A stretch of 64,000 bases of DNA from NCBI GenBank assembly GCA_963680875.1, contig OY804578.1:96997689-97061688 (forward strand), in the 5' to 3' direction. The translations under genes and the position numbers were made by a program. The notes beneath the pieces are model-generated. The model saw only the letters and a program-made list of their open reading frames with translations, ran no database searches and was not told where the DNA came from. The DNA is from Bathymodiolus brooksi (Eukaryota; Mollusca; Bivalvia; Mytilida; Modiolidae). The first letter of the stretch is position 1. Each line of letters starts with the position of its first letter. Below are positions 41,101-53,100 of this stretch, piece by piece.

Positions 41101-44100
41101 CCGGTGAAGGCTTACTTGAATATGGTTAGATTGGTCCCAGCTGTAAATGATGCACCAGCTTATTCTATTTAAAAATGTAGGAAAGTTATTCCAGTTACAT
41201 ATAGACAGTTTCAGACAATTTTAAAGAAAATGATCAAATTAATTGGGGGAAATCCAGATGAATTTTCTACACATAGTATTAGAAGTGGGGGGGGGGGTGC
41301 TAGTTGGGCTTTTGCAGCTGAAGTGCCAACCAAATTGATTCAGTTGTATGACAATTGGCGCAGTGATGCTTATAAGAAATATCTAATATTTATTCTTGAA
41401 GATAAAATATCTGTGGCAAACATTGAGAACTCATATTTTGAAAAATTTTAGATTCTAATCATTGCAGGAATTTTTTTGGAAAAAAGAGCTACAATCATAT
41501 CGGCATCTATTCCTAAATAAATATGTTGATGGTATTAATGGCTGTACTACTCAAGCATTCCCTAGTGCAACCATTGGTAGATTATCTCAGCTGGTGTTAT
41601 CAAAAGTTAAAGTCAAAACTTTATTGTCAAATTAAATAAGAATTTGTTACAATAGAAATTAGCATATATATTTATCTAACCAATGAAAAGAAATACTCTT
41701 GATTGGTGAGTAATATTCTATCCAGATAAAGCTACCTTTATCTAGTTTAAACCAGTCGAATAGCTGAAGTGTGAAATTCACAATTTTCCTTCATTTACCA
41801 ATTAAATAATTTTTGAGACAAAATTAACCCCATGCATTACTCACCACGCAGGAATAGGCATAACTCTCTACCTGGAAGCACATGTAATCTTTGAAATAAA
41901 CATCACTCACTATTCAGAAACATTACCGGTACTCCTTGAAATGTGCATTGCAAACTACGTTAAAGGTAGAAAGAGTGGAGATAAATTCAGTGAATATAAG
42001 AAAAACCCAAAGAAAGAAGAGAGTACTGTTTTTTATTGTTCTCACTTTCAAAGAAAAAAATGTTCACATACCTCGTCTCATGATGGAAAAATCAAGGGAG
42101 TTGAAAGGTTTCTACAGCATATTTGTGTGACAATAAAAAGGTATTTCACCCAGTGTTCAGATAATTGTCCACATCAACACAATTGACTAGATAACAGTAA
42201 TACTGATCTGTCTTTACATACTAATTCTGAGTTAAAACCTCAGGTTATGATATTTACACCTAGATGTTCAGGTATTGAGGTTATTAGTACTAAACACAAT
42301 AATTTGATAGAAAATTGTCAAAAGAAAAAGGGAGATAATTTTATAGAAAAATGTCAAAAATTTTGTAAAAACAATAGAAATAATTTGATTAATGATGTTA
42401 ATGTTAAGTTTATTGAATATACTGAAGATCAGGGGAAAGGTAAAAGTAAGATGGAATCTATTTATTTAAGAGCACAGGAGAAATTAGAAGATTTAGACTT
42501 TAAAAATATAATAGAAGTGCATAATAAAGTTGTATCGTCTGGGTATCACAATTATGATGGATGTCGTATTCCAGTTAAATCTGGAATTAATGTTGATTTT
42601 TTTTTAAAGTCAAAACTTTATTGTCAAATTAAATAAGAATTTTTTACAATAGAAATTAGCATATATATTTATCTAACCAATGAAAAGAAATACTCTTGAT
42701 TGGTGAGTAATATTCTATCCAGATAAAGCTACCTTTATCTAGTTTAAACCAGTCGAATAGCTGAAGTGTGAAATTCACAATTTTCCTTCATTTACCAATT
42801 AAATAATTTTTGAGACAAAATTAACCCCATGCATTACTCACCACGCAGGAATAGGCATTACTCTCTACCTGGAAGCACATGTTATCTTTGAAATATACAT
42901 CACTCACTATGCAGAAACATTACCGGTACTCCTTGAAATGTGCATTGCAAACTACGCAGAAGCACTATTCACCTTTGGAATATTCATTACTCATTACGAA
43001 GTAACACTACTCTCCTTTGCAACAAGAATAACTCACAACGGACAAACACTACTCATCTTTGAAATATGTATTACTCACTACGCAGAAGCACTGCTGTCCT
43101 TTGCAATATGCATTACAATGGGAGAAGCACTACTCAGCTTTGAGAGATGAATTACTCACTGCACAGAAACGCTTCTCAACTTAGAAATATACATTACTCT
43201 CTACGTATAGACGCTGCTCTCATATGCAATATGAATTACTCACTATGCAGGAACACTACTGACCTTTAAAATATGCATTGCGAACTACGCAGAAACACTA
43301 CTCACCTTTGAAATATGCATTATTCACTACGTAGAAACAGTACTCTCCTTTGCAATATATATTACTGACTACCATATGGTAGAAACACTGCTCACATTAC
43401 TCACTACGCAGAAACACTACTCACGTTTAAAAATTGAATTGCACACATTGTCACTGCGGGAGAAAACACTCCTCACCTTTGAAATATACATTACTCACTA
43501 AATAGAAGCACTACTCTCCTTTGCAATATGCATTACTCACTAATCCGAAACACTACTCACATTTGAAATATGGCTTAATCACTGCCCAGAGACACTACCG
43601 ACATTAGAAATATACATTACTTTCTACGCAGACACACTACTCTCCTTTGCAACATTCAAATACAAAAACAAAAAAATATGGTGTACTTGACAACCATATG
43701 TGTGTCGTGTTCGGGTCGGTTATTGATAGTGTTTTCTGTCATTAATATGGTCTTACATAAAATATTTATGAAATGTAGATGAAGTGAGTACAACAGTAAG
43801 GAGTGATGATGTTAACATATCATTACAACCGTCAAAGAGACCGGGAAAATCAGATGACAACACTGTATCTGAAGATGATGAAAATATTGACGAAACTTTG
43901 TATGGCAATGTTCGACCTGATAACGTCACTACTAAATACAGTGTGACAGAGCTACATAATGTTATTAATGAAAAACATACAAATGATGGGTTTCTGAAGG
44001 AATATGAGGTAAGTGATTTATTCACAAAATATATTACATGTACATTAAAATGCCAAGAAAAGCTTGAAGATACCAAAGGGATAATCAGAAGATGTAAAAT

Positions 44101-47100
44101 AAAGAAGGGCAGATAATATAATGACAAAAAAGAAAAACAAGTACAAACAATGATCTACAAAACACTGCACAAAAAATAAAACGATTGAACTACACGAACC
44201 CCACTTAAAACTAGGGGTGAACACGAGTACTCAAAAAGATTACGCAAGTGACGAATACATGTATTTTGTTCTGTTTTGAAAACATTAATCTGCCTGAGTT
44301 TATTCTAAAGAGCACAAATGCTCATTTACTGCATTTAAAAAAAATAAAATTGAAGTAATAGAACTTGGTGTTATTTGAAAACTTAGCTTGATATCTTGCC
44401 TTGGTGTACCAGATTCATATAAGGAACATGTAATCCATTAAATGATGGTAATGTGAATAACATTCTCATATGAAACAGGTAAATCTTAGAAAACTGATTT
44501 AGTTAATAATAAATATTAATTCTGATTGTATTAGTTAATAGTTTTACATGTATGTTTCTGTTTTAATGAATCATTATATAGCTATGTCTATTTCATAACA
44601 AGAAGCTTTTTTGATATCTATAACTCTCATGTTTGTAGATACTGCCAAACGGATTAGTCAAGCCTCATGTAGAAGGACAAAAAGAGGAAAATATGATAAA
44701 GAATAGATTTGTAAATACATTGCCTTGTAAGATATTTAATAGTGTTACACTTATCATAGTTAAAAGTATGTGGTATATTACGATTTTGAAGTATCACCAA
44801 AAAGAAAAAATTGCATAGTAAATGGAATACTAACACCATTTGACAATAACCAAGAATCTATTTCATCAATAAAAGCTTGTACAATCTCACAGTTGCAAAA
44901 TAAATGTTCTATAGTTTCCTCATCTTCCTGACAAAAAGTACAAAAGGCATTGTCTTTGCTTTAATTTTATACAGCAATTTATTTGTTCCTAGGATACGTT
45001 GTAAGGTTATTAATAGTGTTACACTTATCATAGTTAAAAGTATGTGGTATATTACGTTTGTTTCATATAATGACTCATTCAATTTGTCTGATTATTCAAT
45101 CCCGGGTCGAAAAATACTTCTTTTCGGGCAGATTGGCAGTGAGCCTACCCGATGCAGGATTTTTTCTTCGAGATGCACGTCGTGCACACTAAAGTAGATA
45201 TCTACGATTATATTACATCACTTAAAAATGTAAAGAAATTAAAAAAGGTGTTTTACTATTTAATTCATCTTCTTTGTTACATTGTTTGGTTGAATATATA
45301 CCTAACTCGTTACTTCAGTGATAACGTTGTCGTCCGTTTTATTTTAAGTTTGCTTGAATATGATTATTCTCAATAAAATGAAAAACAAAACATACCACCC
45401 CGTCGGAACAGTTCCAACATCCAAAAGAAAAATCGTAGAAAGAAGCAAAATCAATACCTGTAACACACAAATACATGACCGCTCATTTGCCGTACTTGTT
45501 GCATCCACTTCAATAAAAAGGGGTTAAACTAGTTGTATAGGCCCAAACCTCCCGCTGTTAGTGAGTGTTGTTTCTAGCAATTTGTCAGCTATGCCATGGC
45601 CAGACTAATAAACTGTCGCTGAGCAAATTTGCATCCTGAGAGCAATCCAATTGGCAGTAAAAGGTTATAAGCATGCTTACTTTATCGTTATATATTCATG
45701 TGACCCATTATGGGATTTCCTCAGATCTCATACGCTGCGACATATCTGATAAAGGTATAATGTTGGTGAACTTTGTAATTTTTTTGAAAGTTTTTTTTTG
45801 CATTGAAAGTTAATATTTACCTTCAAAACATCTATAGAACGTGTATGTTCATTGGTTTTTGTCTTCCAGCATCATTAATTATGCATGTCTCAATTTCAGA
45901 ACATACATGTGCAATGACACTGATGTTTACACTTCAGCATGAGTTTGAACTCTCAACTCATCCTTCAATTCCATCCAACGTCCATGTTGGTGGCCTTTGT
46001 TAATTCTTGCTTTATTATAATTCACCAAAACTTCTTTCCTGTTTCTTTTTCTAGCAGAATCAGTTAAGCTTTTCATGCGACCGCGTGTAGGTTTTCCATT
46101 GGCAGACATTTTTGTCGTGCAGACAGGAACTTATGTTCGAGATGGTTTTCTTGAAAATAAAAGAGAATGGATGTACTTTTTACTTTAAAAACTCGATAAC
46201 TAGTATTAATTATTGTTTTAATATACTCCATGTTAAACATAGCTAAACTAAAATAAAATCACCAAATCAATGACATTATACCTTTAAGGTGAGGACGTGG
46301 AAGATATAACATATCGGACTATTCTAAGTTCACATATGTAATGTGTTCGGGTATTCTCACTTACGATACTAAATTAAAACTGCATGTAACATAATGTATG
46401 TATGTTGGCTGTACTGTAATTTGTCATTGTTCTATTGTAATAGATGACCATTCAAGAGTAATTATCCAAGGGAATACATCATCTGATTACATTAATGCAA
46501 ATAATATTGATGTGAGTTTCGTTTAATATTTTAAGATCGATATATACATGTATGAAATATAGCAAGTTCATGTGCTTGTGCCACAGAAATAATGACGACT
46601 AACATAAACCAATGTTAAGTCGTCGTCTTATTGTGTTTCCAATGGATTACTTTTGAAAAGTCCACTGTGCAGTCTTTTTTGTTATAAGAGGTCATGTGTA
46701 CAATATACAATGCAATGCAACATAATAAGTTTATTTAGAGTCAGATAGAAACAAACAATTATAACACAAGCTCTAGTAACCTTTTAAATCCAACTGAATA
46801 ATATACATGTACAAGCAATAAACAAAGCATGCACACAATAAATCATAAAACACTGAAATTTAAAAATCCATCCATGAACTTTATTACAAGCTACAAAATG
46901 TGAAAGCAATAAAACACATAATAGGCTTAGCAGTAGCACTAGGTGTCTAACGATACTCGTCTTGCCAATTCCATCAGAAACATTTTTAGCTCATCTTGCC
47001 AAAGGCAATGTGACCTTTTGCCATCACTTGGCGTCCGTCGTCTGTCGTCCGTTAACCTTTCACATTTTAATCTTCTCCTCTGAAACCCCTCAGCCAAATG

Positions 47101-50100
47101 AACTGAAACTTGGTAGGAAGCATCTATGGAAGGTCCTCTATAAAGATTGCTCATTTCGTCCCGATCCATTAACAAACATGGCCGCCACAGGCAATTCATG
47201 TTTATGATTGTATGCTTTCTGAAAAAAATAGTTTTTCTGTGGAAAGGGGGATAACTAATTTAAATATAGATTTTAGTAAAATACAGTTAGCTATGAATTG
47301 AATTACAGATAAATATGCCTCTAAAACCCCTCAGCCAAATGAACTGAAACTTGGTAGGAAGCATTATGGAAGGCCCTCATTGCTCTTTTCGTCCCGATCC
47401 GTTAACAAACATGGCCACCATAGACGACTCTTGTTTCTGATTGGCTGATTTTAAAAATTCTTCTCTTCTGTAACCGTTTAGCCAAATGAACCGAAACTTG
47501 GTAGGAAGCATCTATGGAAGGTCCTCTATAAAGATTGCTCATTCCGTCCCGATCCATTAACAAACATGGCCACCACAGGCGATTCTTGTTTCTGATTGGC
47601 TGATTTAAAAAATTCTTCTCCTCTGAAACTGTTTGGCCAAATGTACCGAAACTTGGTAGGAAGCATCTATGGAAAGTCCTCTGTTGCGATTGCTTATGTC
47701 GTTCTGATCCGTTAACAAACATGGCTGCCACAGGCAATTCTTGTTTCTGATTGGCCTATTTTTTTTAAATCTTCTCCTCTGAAACTGCCTGGCCAAATAT
47801 ACCAAAATTTGTAGGATGCATCTATGGGAGGTCCTCTATAACGATTACTCATTTCGTCCCGATCCATTAACAAACATTGCCGCCACAGGCAATTCTTGTT
47901 TCTGATTGGTTGATTTCTAAAAATCTTCTCTGAAACCGCTTGGCCAAATGAACCGAAACTTGGTAGGATGCATCTATGGAGGTCCTTTATAAAGATTACT
48001 CATTTCGTCCCTATCAATTAACAAATACGGCTGCCACAGGCAAGTCTTGTTTCTTATTGGTTAATTTCTAAAACAGCTTTTCTTGTGAAGCCGCTTGGCC
48101 AAATGATATGAAACTTGGTAAGAAGCATCTATGGAAGATCCTCTATAGAGATTACTCATTTCGTTTTGATCCATTTACAAACATGACTGCCACAGGCAAT
48201 TCCTGTTTTAAATTGGTCAATTTCTAAGAATCTTCTTATCTGAAATTGCTTTGCCAAAATGAACCGATATTTGGTGGGAAGCACCTAGATGGAAGGTTCT
48301 GTATTAAATTTCCTCAAAGCAGAATGAAAGGTGAGCGACACAGGCTCAGCCCACTGAGCCTCTAGTTATAACACCCTCTAATTACAGAACTATCAACCAG
48401 TAGATCTCTTCACTGCACTATCGTTTTTTTTCTCAACAGCATTCCATGAATAATACATTGTAAACTTTCATTAAACACAACTCATATAACAAATAATAGG
48501 AATCTATATGATACAACCACATCAAAATCCGGCAGTGAAAGTGTCGTGCAACGTCGTGCCATTCATTTACAGCCACAGTGTGGTGACACACCATCTTGTA
48601 TCAGACTGGCTACTTCCTAAATTTCAATGGAAAACCTCATGTGTGTTAGATAAATTATTATATCTGTCTGACAGTTGGGTATCTAGTTGTCACGCTGGGA
48701 GAGCTAGGAGTACGTTGTATGTCATCCAGGCAAAAACATTATATGCTACATGTATGTACTAACCTTGTCTGACAGCTGGGTATCTAGTTGTCACACTGGG
48801 AGAGCTAGGATTACGTTGTATGTCATCCAGGCAAAAACATTATATGCTATGTACTAACTTCATATTTTGTATTTGAGTGATATATGCTTCAGAAAATGTC
48901 GTACTGCCAAGTTCCACAATGGAAGTAAACTTTAAATGCCTTTAAATGTTGAGGTCAAATATGTTAATTTGTGTTCGTTATATATTAATTTTATTGTAAA
49001 AGTCAAAGCATTGTTGTACTTTCTAATATCCTTATGATATTCTAGAAGTGTATGACTTGATTTGTTTTCATCAATATTCATGAGGTTACAATGACTACAA
49101 AGTCAAATAGGTTTTGTTAAGGCAGCATGACTGTAACCAAATGCATTAGTGATTTGTTCTAGCCTCCTAGTATGTGAGGAGGATTATATGCTTCAGGCAT
49201 TAAAGAATATCGAACACTGAAATTAATTCACTGTGACCTTGACCTTAAACAACTTTATGTTATTATTGATATGGTTCTTCGAGCCAAATGAAAGGAAGAG
49301 AAATTATTTTGTTCACTAAAACAAGAATGTACCTCTATTGTTTGTTTTCTTTCTTTATCAGAGCTACACTGCAGAAAAGGCGTATATAGCAACTCAAGGT
49401 AAAAAAACAAAGAGTTTTTATTATTATCTTAATGTTATTATATTCCTTTCAAGATGTAATAACATTGTTATATCTATACTTGTATATGATATGCATGTTT
49501 GTAAAAGAGGACATTTATAAATTGCTATTTGATCCTTGTCCATAATATTGATAAAGAAAAGGGTATATATAAAAGCAGGCATCCCACCTAGTTGGCCTTC
49601 TGAACAACCTTCACTAGGTCTACTCACAGTCAAAGGACAGGAATGAAAAATAATTTAAGTCTTAAAATTGATTAAACTGAAACTGGAAACACTGAGTATA
49701 TCTAAGAAACTTTCGATTTCGGATCGTCTAGATAACGGCATTAAATTTAAATTACCTGAAAGATCGAACAACACGTACTCGCAATAAGAGTTGACCTGTT
49801 CGTGTTTCGTAAATTTATCTGTTAAAAAGGAGACATATTTACAATCATAGTTTGTTTTCAAGAAAGGAGGGGGGGTAAATTGTGCTCTCTTGGACCACCG
49901 AAGCAAGTTTTATATTTGTAACAGTGATATGACCGTCATTATTTATCAGCATTTCTTTCTGTGTCTCAGCTACTTGTAGTCACATTTCTCTGAACACAGA
50001 GAGACCACGACATGTGACATTTGACATTCAGGCCCTGGCTTGGGAGACGCACCAAAATATGACGGTTAAACCGATTGTTGAGAATCCAACCCTCCCCTCT

Positions 50101-53100
50101 TAATAACTGGATCACCAACGGCAATACATATATGATTAAACGAAAAAAGACCTGCACAGATTCGCCTCCACTCAAAAAGACCACATACTATCACAAAAAT
50201 GAATGACAGATTAAGCCTGGACAGTACAATTACAGGGTCAATGAAGGCTCATAGTTAACAGATAACTAGCTAAGAATGTAGAGTATATTACTCTTTAAAC
50301 ATGAACATTGCAAGACTTATATTGACACTATTTCTTTCTGCATGATTTCCCACCGACTTTTACGAGGTATTATTTCACAATGGATAATTCAACTGCATAT
50401 CAACAAATACTGACGTGTGTTTTTCTCCATCAGGTCCAAAGCCAAATACAATGAAAGACTTTTGGCAGATGATATGGCAGGAACGAGTTGATAAAATTGT
50501 CATGGTGACGCAACTTGTAGAAGAAAGAAGGGTAACATTATGCTATTGCTAATTATTATCCATTTTCTAATTCCCTAGCTCATTTGATTTACTGCTGAAA
50601 TGAAATGACCTTTTATAAGGGTAATAACAAAATTACCGAACACCGAGCAATCTTCCAAAGGGAAAGTCAAAACTCATAAATCAACAAACAGACAAAATCA
50701 GTCAACAACCGGAAAACTGGGAAAACCGCAATGGCCCCGACTTGGTACAGGCATTTCTAAAGAAATGGTGGGTTGAATCAGATTTTACGGTGCCAAACCT
50801 CCCGCTTTCATTACGGTTCAAAGGTTCCGGTTGTCACTATAACAGCATTTATAACAATACTGGAACAAAACAGGTAAAATAGTAGTCAACGCAGTACTAA
50901 ATTCAGTTAGGAGGGTTGAATATTTCTCGGGAACCATCTCCATCAATAACTATGAGTTCTTTGAAGTATTTTAATTACGAAAGTAATTGTCAAGTTATTA
51001 ATAACATAAACACATTCAGTTTGTCAGAGTAGAATTCTCGATGTACAAGTGCAAGAAACTGTCATTAATCATTGTAAATGAAGTGAAATGTGGAGTTATC
51101 GTAACAGTTGCTTCGTCAGAGATTGGTGGTGTATGCTTGGCGTTAGAGTAGTGTGTTTGCTTTAACAAGAAACTACAATATACACATTTTAGTATATTTC
51201 CAATATTGACAGATCATGAGGCACGATACATCTGATCTGACAAATAATATATTTTGACAAATGCATTAATGTATAGAAAGTGTTTATCGTATACTGTGCA
51301 TGTTTATTATTGTTCATTATTGTTCGAAAAGAGACATGACATATCAAAGGGGTAATCAGAAGGCGTAAATCGAGGTACGGACAATGTCATGACTATAAAA
51401 GGACACAACGAACAGGCAATAGTCGACAAGACACCTCATAAAATGTATCAAAAACCATTAAATAGATAAAGTGTCATCAATATTGGCCAGAGTCAACAAT
51501 GAAACCGCTAGAAGTGGGCAACATAAAAGTACAGATGATACAAGAAAAAGAGCATACAGTCTATGTATATAGGATGATAAAACTGTTTAATAAAGAGGTA
51601 ATAACTCTATTTAATCAACTAGATACACAAATGTATAATAAATAACACTTATGATTTACTAATTATACCCCCACTCCCCAAAGGGGGAGGGGGGTATACT
51701 GTTTTACCTCTGTCCTTCCGTCTGTCCTTCCATCCGTCCAAGATATTTTTCGTCACATTTTTCTCAGTAACTGTTGATGGCAGAAATCTGATTTTTGGTC
51801 ACAAGCTTCATATAGGTATACCATATTGTGGGTAGCGTTTTTGGACCCGTCAGATTCCTACTTCCTGTTTGCCGACTTTGTTGATTTTTATACACATTGA
51901 ACATATATGCACATTTTTCGTCACATTTTTCTCAGCAACTATTGATGGCAGAGATCTGATATTTGGTCACAAGCTTCATATAGGTACCCCATATCGTGGG
52001 AAGCGTTTTTGGACCCGTCAGATTCCTACTTCCTGTTTGCCGACTTAGTTGATTTCCATACACATTGAACATATATGCACATTTTTCGTAAAACTTTTCT
52101 CACAACTATTGATGGCAGAGGTCTGATATTTGGTCACAAGTTTAATATAGGTACCCCATATCGTGGGAAGCGTTTTTGGACCCATCAGATTCCTACTTCC
52201 TGTTTGCCGACTTTGTTGATTTTTCTACACATTGAACATATATGTTCATTTTTCGTCGCATTTTTCTCAGCAACTATTGATGGCAGAAATCTGATATTTG
52301 GTCACAAGCTTCATATAGGTACCCCATATCGTGGGAAGCGTTTTTTGACCCGTCAGATTCCTACTTCCTGTTTGCCAAAGAGCGGGGGTATCATAGGTGA
52401 GCTTTAGCTCACAGTTCATCTTGTTTGATTTGCTGTTTATGTGACAAAATAGCATTGTGATTGGGATTAAATCAACTTGATGCATCATAAGCACATAAAT
52501 TGTACTCTTGAGTTGTACTATATTCTTGGGACAATGAGCAGTCATTTGTACAACCTGTTGTGCCATGAGACACGTATATGTATTTATATCATTAAGACCA
52601 GGTTTGATTTTCCAATTAAACCAAGTACTGTAATGATATACATTTTAATCAGAGAAGCTTGAATTTAAAATTCATCTGTAATTATAATTTTTAGCAACAA
52701 ATTATGTTAAGATGTATTAGTTACAAGAAATATCAGAATTTTTTGTAAACCAGCACATGATATATGAAAAAAACCCTGTATCTTCTTTTTGTGCATTTTC
52801 AGGCTAAGGCTGAGAGGACAGTTCACCATTTCCATTTTACACAATGGCCTGACCATGGTGTTCCAGATAAAATAAAGCTAGTAAGCTTTTACAGAAAAGT
52901 GAAACGTACCAAAACAACTCTAAATGGTCCATTGACTGTTCATTGCAGGTAACTGATAAATCAAAAAATAAACACTATTCAATTAAGTCTTGGCCACGAT
53001 TTGTCCAATTGCAAAATTATATCGGACAGAATATCTTTATTTTTTAAATATCATTAAATGTGTTTGGCCACAAAAAACATGAGTCAAGGTGAATTGAACA

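Larger units (their letters stand above)
39568..41598 (+). mobile_element. Second, partial DIRS copy in inverted orientation
   Basis: From gaaaatttattaaaactttg onward this copy mirrors 33360-35297 of the minus-strand element at high identity: RT C-terminus, RNase H, recombinase and the start of the SGNH domain. It is cut off at 41598, where repeat R begins. The two copies form a head-to-head inverted pair with arms of about 2 kb, interrupted on the left arm only by the filler deletion. Confidence 0.85.
31557..43778 (+). other. 12.2-kb RPTP intron filled with transposable elements
   Basis: The intron runs from donor gtaagt to acceptor aaatgtag. The left part (31557-31898) shows nothing recognisable. 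The remainder is minisatellite, a 235-bp repeat family, two DIRS copies, a nested DNA element and a gag fragment, each listed separately. The two DIRS copies lie in opposite orientations, so the pre-mRNA could form a long hairpin here. Confidence 0.85.
46512..49361 (+). other. RPTP intron with tandem repeats
   Basis: Holds the array of about 150-bp repeats at 47059-48330 and the 101-bp duplication at 48665-48857. Sequence from 48860 to 49361 is AT-rich with nothing recognised. Confidence 0.75.
50532..51465 (+). other. RPTP intron made largely of dispersed repeats
   Basis: Two bivalve-type dispersed repeats lie here, at about 50610-50835 and 51318-51465. The second runs up to the acceptor of the next exon. 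50840-51317 shows nothing recognised. Confidence 0.7.

Noticed and set aside
43753..44127. 124-codon minus-strand open frame
   Set aside because: It is the antisense shadow of the acidic linker exon at 43779-44008, which has proper splice sites and phase.
46939..47805. Several open frames over the about 150-bp array
   Set aside because: They occur on both strands, repeat with the DNA unit and contain no known domain.
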